Of a stretch of DNA of 64,000 nucleotides, positions 49,256-57,286 are shown in pieces (the stretch's first letter is position 1; every line of letters begins with the position of its first letter). The notes beneath the pieces were generated by a model. It was not told the origin of the DNA. It worked only from the letters and a program-made list of their open reading frames with translations, and did not search any database. Source of the stretch: Verrucomicrobium spinosum DSM 4136 = JCM 18804 (GTDB lineage: Bacteria; Verrucomicrobiota; Verrucomicrobiia; Verrucomicrobiales; Verrucomicrobiaceae); contig NZ_ABIZ01000001.1 of NCBI RefSeq assembly GCF_000172155.1, positions 7,163,105 to 7,227,104 of the forward strand, in the 5' to 3' direction. The position numbers and the translations under genes were made by a program.

Positions 49256-49281
49256 TTCCGCAATAGCCTGTCTTGTCGCAC
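49256..49281 (+). repeat. Breakpoint repeat (copy 1)
   Basis: 26 bp beginning TTCCGCAATAGCCTGTC and ending GTCGCAC. Identical to the copy at 54481 and one base different at 51240. Here it joins a half attC to a gene cut off at its 3' end. Confidence 0.9.
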
Positions 49282-49717
49282 TGCCAGCACGCCGATCACC
49301 GGACATGGTGAAGAACTCCCAATCACCGCAAGCCGGGTTGAAGCCCGCCTCACGCTTGAGCATGCCGGTGTAGAAATCCGCCTCCTTGGCGTTGACCGTT
49401 GGAAAATTCTGTTTGATGACAACCGTGCCGACCGGAAAGCGGCTCGCCGGATCTTTGAATGCCGCGGCGGAAGTCGAAGTGATGAAGACGTGGATAGCAA
49501 CATCCGGTCTGCCAGTGACGCGCGCATGGTCTGGAATATCCACGGGAGCGCATAGATCGGAATAGATGGCCCGAAGTTCAATGCGCTGTTCGGTGACTCG
49601 TGTGAGAGTGTCGAGCTTGGCGACTAGCCTGACCAGCGCCTCGTTTGAGTTGAGGTCTTGCGCTCGTGCTGTCAGGACGAGCACGCTCAAAATAAGAAAT
49701 TGAATCAGTCGCTTCAT
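49282..49717 (-). pseudogene. Truncated cytochrome P460-like cassette gene
   Basis: A signal peptide (ending LTARA) begins at 49717. The following domain (FPVGTVVIKQNF, YTGMLKREAGFNPACGDWEFFT) resembles cytochrome P460 proteins, which end in a CxxCH haem site. Here the frame runs at 49281 into the breakpoint repeat and a half attC, ending at 49199 without CxxCH, so haem binding is lost. Confidence 0.55.
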
Positions 49718-49739
49718 AGGATAGGACGCGCGTAGCAAC

Positions 49740-49831
49740 GGCTAACGAGTTGGATCAGGGACGGCGGACGGGATGCGTCGATGACGCGACAGATTCCATA
49801 CGAGCCTTTGCCTGCATCCGTTTTGTTAGAC
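49740..49831 (-). other. attC recombination site
   Basis: 92 bp. Ends with core-type sites GGCTAAC (49740) and GTTAGAC (49825). Outer arms GGATCAGGGACGGC and GCCTTTGCCTGCATCC pair imperfectly. Lies directly 3' of the gene at 49851, as an attC should. Confidence 0.8.
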
Positions 49832-49850
49832 CTTGGCGGTAGAAGGTGAG

Positions 49851-50351
49851 TCACGCGATTGAACGCTCGGTGTTTGGGTCACGGGTAAACCATGCATCAA
49901 CGAGAAGCTTCGTTCGTGGTTTGGAGTCGTCATAGAAGTTTACGTCGATTGTCTCACCGGTGATGCGAAAGCGAATACGTTCATCGTTCACCTCCAAGAC
50001 CTCGACCACGTTATTGTCCGTGTCTTCGTGTGCAGAGTAATAGAAATTGGAATTGCGTCCGCCTCTGGATTCGTCATGGCAAACGGGAACGCTAAATCTC
50101 GCGCCTGGGACCAATGATGCCATCGTCAAATCAGGCCGTAACACATCGACCTCCCACCACGGTTCAGCGTGAAGCGATGCGGTATCCTCATGAAGCATCA
50201 ATCCATGCGCAGCCCTCAAGCGAAGGCACAAATTCACTCCTAGCGCGTCGTCGTGATAGAGATTCCAGGTGGCCTCTGTGATCGGGTGACTTTCACGACC
50301 ACAAAAGCGATCCAGGAAAAGTTCTGGGGATGCTTCGGTGCTTGCGTTCAT
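49851..50351 (-). CDS. Cassette gene, unknown function
   Basis: 166 residues from the ATG at 50351, bounded by attC sites on both sides (50366 upstream, 49740 downstream), hence a complete cassette. Beta-rich soluble protein with a conserved-looking RFSVPVCHDESRGG stretch; no family recognised. Confidence 0.7.
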   Translation of the reverse strand: MNASTEASPELFLDRFCGRESHPITEATWNLYHDDALGVNLCLRLRAAHGLMLHEDTASLHAEPWWEVDVLRPDLTMASLVPGARFSVPVCHDESRGGRNSNFYYSAHEDTDNNVVEVLEVNDERIRFRITGETIDVNFYDDSKPRTKLLVDAWFTRDPNTERSIA

Positions 50352-50365
50352 AAGGGTCTGCCTTG

Positions 50366-50466
50366 GTCTAACGTTCAACCCAGCCACCAGCTATGGCCGT
50401 GTTGACGCTAATGATTTAAGGTAAATTCCCGGCCATAGCTGGTTGGCTGCGATGATCTTGTTCGGC
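50366..50466 (-). other. attC recombination site
   Basis: 101 bp. GTCTAAC (50366) and GTTCGGC (50460) at the ends. A 19-bp arm (CAGCCACCAGCTATGGCCG) pairs with 50430-50449 except for one extra T, the extrahelical base typical of attC. Confidence 0.93.
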
Positions 50467-50483
50467 TACGTTGCACTGGGGCA

Positions 50484-51116
50484 TTATTGATGGGGCGGCG
50501 CAAATAGAATTCCTGTGGCAGTGAGGATTGGGCTGAGCATTTGATCTGCCCACAATCCAAAGCGCGCCCGAAGCTCTGCATGGCAGGGAAATTTCGCAAT
50601 GAAACCGGCATTCTGAAACTCAGGCGCACGATTAGCCGTCCAATAACCCCCGCCATATTCGGCCTGCAAAACCAGGCCAGTAAAAATATCGACGCGATTG
50701 GATAACCACCCATCCAGATCCGGAGTTTCAGGAACCACCGCCAGATACAAGGCCCTCCGGAGTTTGCTGATTTCATGAATTTCCTCATTTGTCAGTCTAG
50801 TGCCGGAAATCTTCGCCATCAGGGCCAGCATGTAAGTCAAATTTAGATTGAACCCAGTCAGGCATGCCGACTTCTCCAGGTCTGATCCCAAGGTCAATGC
50901 GTAGTGTGAGGCAGCCACGAAATGTGCTGCCTCAACGATGCATTTGTCTGTTAGCTTAGGGGATAAGCTCGATGACGGGCCGGCAGCTAAGCAAGCGGCG
51001 CGAGTGCAAATCAAGGAAAATTCCTCATTCCCTTTAAAAGCGGGGAAGATGTTGCGCTCTGGGGATTCCTTCTCTGCCCATTGTGCCAATTTTTTGAGTC
51101 TTCTGCGTGCAAACAT
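50484..51116 (-). CDS. Cassette gene, unknown function
   Basis: 210 residues, mostly helical and soluble, basic start (MFARRRLKKLAQW). Flanked by attC at 51126 and 50366, so a complete cassette. No family recognised. Confidence 0.7.
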   Translation of the reverse strand: MFARRRLKKLAQWAEKESPERNIFPAFKGNEEFSLICTRAACLAAGPSSSLSPKLTDKCIVEAAHFVAASHYALTLGSDLEKSACLTGFNLNLTYMLALMAKISGTRLTNEEIHEISKLRRALYLAVVPETPDLDGWLSNRVDIFTGLVLQAEYGGGYWTANRAPEFQNAGFIAKFPCHAELRARFGLWADQMLSPILTATGILFAPPHQ

Positions 51117-51125
51117 GGTTTTGGA

Positions 51126-51225
51126 GCCGAACGTCTAGCTCATCCACGGCGGGGAGGGAAGCCCGAATTCAAAAAGAGACGTTGCCCGCCGTTGGATGGA
51201 GAGGCTTGTTCTGCCTCTGTTAGGT
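51126..51225 (-). other. attC recombination site
   Basis: 100 bp. GCCGAAC (51126) and GTTAGGT (51219) at the ends. Arm CATCCACGGCGGG (51141) pairs with CCCGCCGTTGGATG (51185) leaving one unpaired base. An extra hairpin AGGCTTGTTCTGCCT sits near the GTTAGGT end. Confidence 0.93.
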
Positions 51226-51239
51226 GGTCAACGCTCTTC

Positions 51240-51265
51240 TTCCGCAATAGCCTGTCCTGTCGCAC
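51240..51265 (+). repeat. Breakpoint repeat (copy 2)
   Basis: Same 26 bp with one difference (CCTGTCC for CCTGTCT). On the minus strand it lies between a short open segment (51266-51334, 23 residues, possibly a gene start cut short) and the attC at 51126. Confidence 0.85.
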
Positions 51266-51504
51266 TCCACCAGCCAGATGGGGTGCACTAACAACGAATT
51301 TCTCGCGTTCTACCAAGCCCTTCTTGAAGCGCAAAGAGCAGGAGGGGGAAGAGTCTGAACGGTGCCGTCATGGAAGCGTAGATCATGCGGCAAAGGCCAG
51401 GATCGGACTTCGGGCTGCTTCTACGGGCTGCTGGGCCGTTGAACGCGGAAATCCGAATTTATCCGCTGCATCCCTTCCCGCCTTACTGGACGTAACTGGG
51501 GCAA

Positions 51505-53049
51505 GTGCTCAACACCTCCCGCCTCATTCTTGTCCTCGGTGACCAGCTCGATGCTGGATCGGCGGCATTTGATGGCTTCGATGCGAAGCGCGACTTGGTG
51601 TGGATGGCGGAGGTGAAGCACGAGTCGTCGAAGGTGTGGAGCACGAAGGCACGCATCACGGTCTTCCTCGCGGCGATGCGGCACTTTCGAGATGCGCTGA
51701 AAGATCGTGGATGGCGGGTGGACTATCGCCAGCTAGGCGGCGCAGGTGGTGAAACATTTGCGAAGCAGCTTCGTGAGGCGATCCGCCGTCTAAGGCCGAA
51801 AAAGCTCGTCATGGTGGAGGCGGGCGAATGGAGCGTGGCATGCGAGATCGAGTCGGTGGCGGCCAAGACGGGCGTGGAGCTTGAGGTGAGGACGGATCGG
51901 CATTTCATCTGCACGCGAGAGATGTTTCAAAAGCATGCGGAAGGCCGCAAACAGCTCCGCATGGAGTTTTTCTATCGTGAGGTGCGGCAGCACACCGGCG
52001 TGCTGATGGAGAAAGGCAAGCCAGTCGGTGGCCAGTGGAACTTCGATCATGACAATCGCGAGTCATTTGGTAAGAGCGGCCCAGGTCTGCGCATGCCGCC
52101 GATGCGCTTTGTGCCAGATGACCTCACGAAAGGTGTGATCGCCGATGTAGAGAAGCACTTCGCGAAGCATCCGGGAGCGCTGGCGGAGTTTGACTGGCCG
52201 GTGACGACGGTGCAGGCCCGCAAGGCCTTGGACGACTTCATCAAGCACCGGCTGGCTGAGTTTGGCAGCTTCCAGGATGCGATGTGGACGAATGAGCCGT
52301 GGCTGTATCACTCACGTCTCAGCGCGGCGATGAATCTGAAGCTGCTCGATCCGCGCGAGGTGATCGCGGCAGCGGAGAAGGCGTATCACGAGGGCAGGGC
52401 GCCCCTTGCGGCGGTGGAGGGCTTTATTCGGCAGATTCTCGGCTGGCGGGAGTATGTGCGCGGCATCTACTGCCATTTCATGCCTGATTACATCGAGCGA
52501 AACGCCATGCACGCCGAGCACGAGCTGCCGGACTTTTACTGGACCGGCGATACGGAGATGAATTGCCTTCGCGATGCCATCGGCCAGACGCTGCGCCTGG
52601 GCTATGCGCATCACATTCAGCGGCTGATGGTCACCGGACTCTTCGCACTGCTTTACGGCGTGCAGCCCCGCCGCGTCCACGAGTGGTATCTTGCCGTGTA
52701 TGTGGATGCGGTGGAGTGGGTGGAGCTACCCAACACGCTCGGCATGTCGCAGTATGGCGATGGTGGCGTGATGGCCAGCAAGCCCTATGTTGCCAGCGGC
52801 AAATACATCCAGCGCATGAGCAACTACTGCGCCGGCTGCCGCTACGATCCCGCGCAGAGCACCGGCCTGCGAGCCTGTCCCTTCACCACGCTCTATTGGG
52901 ACTACCTGCTCCGGCACGAGCCGGTGCTGCGCCAGAACCAGCGCATGAGCCTGCAGGTGCGGAATCTCGCCCGCCTCTCCACGGAGGATCGCGTGAAGCT
53001 TCAGAAGCAGGCGCAGATCGTGCGCACCGCCTGCGGCTCAAAGTCATGA
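51505..53049 (+). CDS. Prokaryotic FeS-type photolyase/cryptochrome-like protein
   Basis: 514 residues, GTG start. Matches the deoxyribodipyrimidine photolyase-related family: LILVLGDQLDAGSAAFDGFD, the FAD-domain LRDAIGQTLRLGYAHHIQRLMVTG, and the Cys of an iron-sulfur cluster (CAGCRYDP...CPFTTLYWDYL). Predicted to repair (6-4) or CPD photoproducts using light. First gene of an ATGA-overlapped plus-strand operon that sits inside the integron against the cassette direction. Unlike the cassettes it has no attC. Confidence 0.92.
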   Translation: MLNTSRLILVLGDQLDAGSAAFDGFDAKRDLVWMAEVKHESSKVWSTKARITVFLAAMRHFRDALKDRGWRVDYRQLGGAGGETFAKQLREAIRRLRPKKLVMVEAGEWSVACEIESVAAKTGVELEVRTDRHFICTREMFQKHAEGRKQLRMEFFYREVRQHTGVLMEKGKPVGGQWNFDHDNRESFGKSGPGLRMPPMRFVPDDLTKGVIADVEKHFAKHPGALAEFDWPVTTVQARKALDDFIKHRLAEFGSFQDAMWTNEPWLYHSRLSAAMNLKLLDPREVIAAAEKAYHEGRAPLAAVEGFIRQILGWREYVRGIYCHFMPDYIERNAMHAEHELPDFYWTGDTEMNCLRDAIGQTLRLGYAHHIQRLMVTGLFALLYGVQPRRVHEWYLAVYVDAVEWVELPNTLGMSQYGDGGVMASKPYVASGKYIQRMSNYCAGCRYDPAQSTGLRACPFTTLYWDYLLRHEPVLRQNQRMSLQVRNLARLSTEDRVKLQKQAQIVRTACGSKS

Positions 53050-53516
53050 AACCACGTTCACCTCTACAACAAGGCCTCGTGCTCCTCGGCTTCATCACGC
53101 TGACCTTTCTCGCGCCAGCCGTGGGAGCTTTCGCGCCTCCGGGGGCGTGGTATCAGACGCTAAACAAGCCGTCGTGGAATCCTCCGCCGTGGATTTTTGG
53201 TCCGGTGTGGACGCTCTTGTATCTCGGCATGGCCGTCGCGGCGTGGCTGGTTTGGAAACGCGCGGTCCAAGGACATGCATTGAGGCTCTACTTCGTTCAA
53301 CTGGCCCTCAATGCCGCGTGGACACCGGTGTTTTTTGGGGCGCATCAACCCGGCGCGGCCTTGATCGTGATTGGTTTCCTGTGGATGGCCATTTTTCTCA
53401 CACTACGGGCCTTTCAGGCGGTTTCGCGACCTGCGGGGCTTTTGCTCGTGCCCTACCTCGTGTGGGTCACTTTTGCTTCGGTGCTCAATTTTACTCTCTG
53501 GAGGCTCAATTCATGA
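53046..53516 (+). CDS. tspO: TspO/MBR-family membrane protein
   Basis: 156 residues, five membrane helices, with the family motifs PSWNPPPWIFGPVWTLLYLGM and LNAAWTPVFFG. TspO proteins bind porphyrins and take part in light or oxidative stress. ATG overlaps the photolyase stop (ATGA). Light-linked partner genes support the call. Confidence 0.92.
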   Translation: MKPRSPLQQGLVLLGFITLTFLAPAVGAFAPPGAWYQTLNKPSWNPPPWIFGPVWTLLYLGMAVAAWLVWKRAVQGHALRLYFVQLALNAAWTPVFFGAHQPGAALIVIGFLWMAIFLTLRAFQAVSRPAGLLLVPYLVWVTFASVLNFTLWRLNS

Positions 53517-54337
53517 CGGAGGCAAAAACATGGTTCATCACCGGCTGCTCATCTGGATTCGGCCGATCCATTGCGGAGGCGGCACTCGCGGCAGGGCATC
53601 GGGTCATCGCCACCGCGCGTGATTTGCGCAGCATCGCCGGCATCGAATGTGAGACTTGCCGGGTGCTTACTCTCGATGTCACTGACCCGGCAAACATCCG
53701 CGAGGCCATCGCAGAGGCTGGGAGCTTTGACGTGCTCGTGAACAACGCGGGCTATGGCCTCCTCGGCGCGGTGGAGGAGTGCGATGACGATCAAATCCGC
53801 CGGAGTGTGGAAATGAACTTCCTCGGCCCTCTGAACGTCATCCGTGCCGCGCTACCGATGCTTCGTTCGCAGAAAAGCGGCCACATAATCAACATCAGCG
53901 CCGCTGCGGCGATCTCGAACTACCCCGGTTTTGGCATCTACGGCGGTGCAAAGGCCGCGCTGGAGTTCATGAGCGAGAGTCTGCGTCTTGAATTGGCCCC
54001 TCTCGGCATCCACGTGACGTTGGTGGAGCCCGGCCCCTTTCGCACGAACTTCGTCACGCGCAGCCTGGAGAAGGCCTCGCAGCCTCTCGCCGACTACGAC
54101 GGCACCTCGGGCAAGTTTGGCCGCCTCATCGCGTCGATGAACGGTAAGCAGCCCGGCGACCCCGCGCGTGCCGCGAAGGCCATTCTTGCCATCACCGCCG
54201 TGGAATCACCGCCACTGAGGCTCGTGCTGGGGAAGTATGCGAATGACAAAGCCCGCCGCCGCGCCGCCGACCTCGAAAAGGAACGCAGCGCCTGGGAAAC
54301 CATCGGACTTCCCACCGAATTCACCGCCGCATCATGA
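53513..54337 (+). CDS. Short-chain dehydrogenase/reductase
   Basis: 274 residues: TGCSSGFGR nucleotide motif, NNAG, catalytic Ser region and YGGAK (Tyr/Lys). ATG at 53513 overlaps the tspO stop. Substrate unknown; the setting in a photolyase operon suggests a stress role. Confidence 0.9.
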   Translation: MTEAKTWFITGCSSGFGRSIAEAALAAGHRVIATARDLRSIAGIECETCRVLTLDVTDPANIREAIAEAGSFDVLVNNAGYGLLGAVEECDDDQIRRSVEMNFLGPLNVIRAALPMLRSQKSGHIINISAAAAISNYPGFGIYGGAKAALEFMSESLRLELAPLGIHVTLVEPGPFRTNFVTRSLEKASQPLADYDGTSGKFGRLIASMNGKQPGDPARAAKAILAITAVESPPLRLVLGKYANDKARRRAADLEKERSAWETIGLPTEFTAAS

Positions 54338-54480
54338 AATCACGCCTTCCCCTCGCCCTCTTGATCTCGCTGCTCGCCTCCCGTGCCCGTCCGCCGCTCA
54401 AAACGGTGCCGAAGGTCGTTCTTCCGCGCTTTATGGGTGATTGGCATGTCTTCGCGCATATCCCCTACTCGCTGGCGCAG
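54334..54480 (+). pseudogene. Truncated lipocalin (Blc-like)
   Basis: ATG overlaps the SDR stop. Signal-like start, then KTVPKVVLPRFMGDWHVFAHIPYSLAQ, the lipocalin GxW strand. After 49 residues the frame meets the breakpoint repeat at 54481 and is lost. A Blc-type lipocalin is normally 160-180 residues, so only the N-terminus remains. Confidence 0.75.
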
Positions 54481-54506
54481 TTCCGCAATAGCCTGTCTTG
54501 TCGCAC
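54481..54506 (+). repeat. Breakpoint repeat (copy 3)
   Basis: Identical to the copy at 49256. It joins the cut lipocalin to array sequence; a second partial unit (CTGTCTTGTCGCACTTC) follows directly at about 54509-54525. Confidence 0.9.
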
Positions 54507-54510
54507 TTCT

Positions 54511-54595
54511 GTCTTGTCGCACTTCTTGCGAGCGCGAGACGTTGCTGACACGACAGATTGCCTTCGAGCCGTTGCCTGCATCCGTTTTGTTCGCC
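54511..54595 (-). other. Half attC recombination site
   Basis: Keeps the GTTCGCC end (54589) and the arm GCCGTTGCCTGCATCCG, but the opposite arm and core are missing. The inner part (GACGTT..TGACACGACAGAT..CCTTCGAGCCGT) matches the half site at 49184. Confidence 0.7.
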
Positions 54596-55019
54596 CTTGG
54601 TTGGTCTGGCAGCTGGAAAGCAGAATGAGGTGATCCAGTAATGGCGTGCCAGATGGAGTTGAGTGGAACTCTCGGAAAGCAGTCGCGTAGGCGTCGAGAG
54701 CAGTCAGCGCAGCCTCGGAATCTCCGAAATGGCGAATGATTCGATCAAGCCTGTCTCTTGGTGAAATGGCATACGAGCTTAAAGGGGCTACTCGCACTTT
54801 ATCAAGCTTAGCTGACAACTCAGACATTTCGCGTGCAGCAACAATCTCTTTGTGAACTCCGAGTAAGAGGCCAAAACAGAGAAATAACAATGAGCACTAG
54901 CCTCGGCTATTGATATATGTGCGACCAGACTGATGAGTTCGCGTGTCACCACCAATAGCAAGTATGCCTACCATTACGGTGCATACAACGAGAAGTATGT
55001 TTGCCAATAGAGTGCTCAT
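54596..55019 (-). pseudogene. Two-helix membrane protein cassette interrupted by an amber codon
   Basis: ATG at 55019 opens MSTLLANILLVVCTVMVGIL, a first membrane helix; 40 residues later TAG (54897-54899) stops the frame. Read through, the same frame gives a second helix (LLFLCFGLLLGV) and a soluble domain (HKEIVAAREMSELSAKL...). A TTG at 54890 could restart it. Upstream is an attC (55026), so it is a cassette position. No family recognised. Confidence 0.5.
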
Positions 55020-55025
55020 TAATTG

Positions 55026-55152
55026 TGAGAACGTCTAAGCTGCGCCGCCCGCCCGGGGAGGGATGAGCGTGGAGACGGGATTGCGGGTGAAAGTTACGGA
55101 ACGCATATCCGACGGAGCAGCCCTGGCGGTTGGCACCAGCGCTTTGTTCGAA
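55026..55152 (-). other. attC-like recombination site
   Basis: TGAGAAC (55026) and GTTCGAA (55146) at the ends; CTGCGCCGCC near the left and GGCGGTTGGCACCAG near the right pair only partly. Lies between the genes at 55206 and 55019, the expected place. Confidence 0.65.
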
Positions 55153-55205
55153 GAAGGTGCAGCCCAACAGCGTCCACCAACGTCATGAACAGGAAGTAAG
55201 GAAGC

Positions 55206-55598
55206 TCAAAACTTGGTCAATCTTGCAGATGTTTTATTCACATTAACGGAAGACACCCGATCCTGCCCATTAAAGTTAATTGTGAGGCTCACACTTTGAT
55301 ACCCTCCGCTTTGGTCCATGGCGCGCATGGAAGCGACCATACCCACTACCGGGATAAGCACTCTTGGGTTAATCAGGCCTGATTCATTACTACGAGTGTA
55401 TATCCACATTTCGGTGCCATTGAACTCCTGCATCACCAAGGGCTTACCAATTTTACGGATCACTTCGGACTTGGAGTCACCCTTGCGAACGCCATGATTC
55501 GCCAGGTCGTTAACCTTTTGATTCTCTTGCTGTATCGATGTGCAACTCACTATTCCAAAGGCGCAAATTGCAGTCAAAACTAATGTTTTTGTGTTCAT
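55206..55598 (-). CDS. Cassette lipoprotein with BamE/SmpA-like fold
   Basis: 130 residues from the ATG at 55598: signal with lipobox IVSC, then GVRKGDSKSEVIRKIGKPLVMQEF and a beta strand MWIYTR, the pattern of SmpA/OmlA (BamE) and related small lipoproteins. Predicted outer-membrane-associated. Flanked by attC sites. Confidence 0.65.
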   Translation of the reverse strand: MNTKTLVLTAICAFGIVSCTSIQQENQKVNDLANHGVRKGDSKSEVIRKIGKPLVMQEFNGTEMWIYTRSNESGLINPRVLIPVVGMVASMRAMDQSGGYQSVSLTINFNGQDRVSSVNVNKTSARLTKF

Positions 55599-55603
55599 TG
55601 AGT

Positions 55604-55703
55604 TCCTAACTAGGCGGGGGTGGCGTGTTGGATTTGCGGAAAGCATGAGCGACTGATCAGGCCCGGCGCTTGGCACCAGCGCCCTGGCCGCCTTCATTCG
55701 ACG
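55604..55703 (-). other. Degenerate attC-like site
   Basis: TCCTAAC (55604) at one end; arms GGCGGGGGTGGC and CGCCCTGGCCGCC pair in part; the other core is only ATTCGAC. Its centre shares GGCGCTTGGCACCAGCGCC-type sequence with the site at 55026. Confidence 0.5.
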
Positions 55704-56305
55704 TGGATTCCCGCAACCAGTGCCAAATATTCATATATTAGCAACGCCGTGCAAGTAAAATCACGCCGCCACACCTTGCAGTTGTGCGATGCATTCCCTG
55801 TCGGAGCCGTCCTGCCAGCTCTGGCATAGCCTGTCTCGTCGCACTGCGACGTGGAAAACATTCAAGCACAGAGTGCCAAAGCCACCAGCCACCCTATCAC
55901 CAACGCAACTGACAGAAGAGCTCCACAGCCTCATTCAACCGCTCAAGGCGTCGCCACGCGGCTTTAGCAATTTCGACAACTGCCCCATACACATTCTGCT
56001 CTTCCTCGGCGGGCTCGACATGCTTCCAGCCTTGTCAAAATCCCACGAAAACTTGCGGAGAGTCTCGTATCGTGAGTGCGCATTCCGTTGTCTATTGCCA
56101 CGTGTCTCAGAGGCTAGCTCTGATGCATTGATCTACTATGTCCACAATCACAGAACTGCCAATCATTCGAAGTGGTGTGATAGCTGCTGCAGGAACATCC
56201 AGGATGTCTGCATGAACCAAACTTCGCGTGCACAACAAGGTGTTTAAGGAATTTAAATACTGCTCTCATGGCATTATCCCCCGATTTGGTTGGTTTTGGG
56301 TGTTG
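55704..56305. other. Stretch without a supported gene
   Basis: A partial breakpoint repeat (GCATAGCCTGTC..GTCGCAC) lies at 55824-55844. A plus-strand frame (55789-56247, 152 residues) is open but has no recognisable domain and runs through the repeat; no minus-strand gene is visible. About 40 bp at 55853 resemble the ENIQAQ region of intI. Possibly a decayed cassette. Confidence 0.4.
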
Positions 56306-56650
56306 TCAGAATATGACATCGGTTTCGGAAATCTCGCAAAATGTGATGCATTCAGGGGTGCAGCCATCCATCCTGAACATTGCAGGCACCATCATCACCT
56401 CACTTGCGGCGAAAACGGGACGTATGGTGATTGTCCTGGTGGCAGGGTCTGCCGTCTCAAGCAGCACCTCATCCTCCTGCAAGTCGAAATGCTGATGCAA
56501 AAGTGTCAGACCAAAGGTTGAGAGCTTCCCGTGCTTACGAAGAACCGCTCGAACAGCATCCAGGCAGTCTCTATCGGCGTCAGAAAACTCTGGCACCTCG
56601 TCAATGTCAGGGAGATCCGCAAGGCTCTGTCTGTGGTGTGCTGGACTCAT
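56306..56650 (-). CDS. Unknown cassette protein, paralogue pair member 1
   Basis: 114 residues. The central motif FGLTLLHQHFDLQEDEVLLET...RTITIRP is shared with the next gene upstream. Small alpha/beta protein of unknown function; related proteins are seen across bacteria. Confidence 0.7.
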   Translation of the reverse strand: MSPAHHRQSLADLPDIDEVPEFSDADRDCLDAVRAVLRKHGKLSTFGLTLLHQHFDLQEDEVLLETADPATRTITIRPVFAASEVMMVPAMFRMDGCTPECITFCEISETDVIF

Positions 56651-56655
56651 AACTC

Positions 56656-57021
56656 TTATTTTTTGCCTGCGTGGCGGAGAGTATGATACATGCGACCGTT
56701 CTGCTCATACTTCTCGCACCACTGCGTCCTGCAAACATGAGAGACGGTCGGAACGTCCAACCTCCAATTCGTCGGAGTATGGCGATCAAAGTCAACCGCA
56801 GTAGCAGGTCGTATGGTTAGAGTCCGTGCTTCATGATCGCAGGTCTCCATCAGAACCTCTCCATCCGCAAGCGGGAAGTGCTCTCGCAGCCTAGTTACGC
56901 CAAAACGATGTCGCATACCAAGTCGCCCCAGCACTTGGGTAACTTCTGAAAGGCAAGCTTTATCCGACTCATTAAGCTGATGAAGAGAACGGGCGTGCGG
57001 CAGTGGTGCTATTTCAGTCAT
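56656..57021 (-). CDS. Unknown cassette protein, paralogue pair member 2
   Basis: 121 residues from the ATG at 57021. Shares FGVTRLREHFPLADGEVLMET...RTLTIRP with the 56306 gene, only 5 bp downstream. Its C-terminus adds a Cys/His-containing stretch (HVCRTQWCEKY). The pair was made by duplication and has no attC between them. Confidence 0.7.
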   Translation of the reverse strand: MTEIAPLPHARSLHQLNESDKACLSEVTQVLGRLGMRHRFGVTRLREHFPLADGEVLMETCDHEARTLTIRPATAVDFDRHTPTNWRLDVPTVSHVCRTQWCEKYEQNGRMYHTLRHAGKK

Positions 57022-57087
57022 TGGATGTTTCCTGTTTCCGTTGTGGGTGATGGGCAATATTGATTGTCCGGACAGCAGAATGGTTGC

Positions 57088-57216
57088 TCAACGTGGGCGG
57101 CAATTAGAACAATACATGGTGCCATAATCGATTTTCTTGCCGCAAGTTCTGCACGTTCCGCTGCCACTTGCCATGCGGCGTATCATTGCTTTCAGGTTTT
57201 TGATCATTGTAGTCAT
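57088..57216 (-). CDS. 42-residue zinc-ribbon peptide
   Basis: CRTCG and CSNCR Cys pairs (residues 22/25 and 36/39) form a single zinc ribbon after a basic N-terminus. Its stop overlaps a GCTCAAC core-like site. Small size makes it provisional; the metal-binding spacing is good evidence. Confidence 0.5.
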   Translation of the reverse strand: MTTMIKNLKAMIRRMASGSGTCRTCGKKIDYGTMYCSNCRPR

Positions 57217-57286
57217 GGGATGTAAAGAGCTTGGCTACTGTTCAGGTTGGAGGGATGCCTGGTTCGTTTCGACGGGCAAACTTTTC

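Noticed and set aside
51266-51334. Short gene start before the breakpoint repeat at 51240
   Set aside because: Only 23 residues with no family likeness; mentioned with the repeat but not called a gene.
54946-55167. Minus-strand 73-codon frame
   Set aside because: It lies across the attC-like site and overlaps the start of the two-helix cassette gene in another frame.
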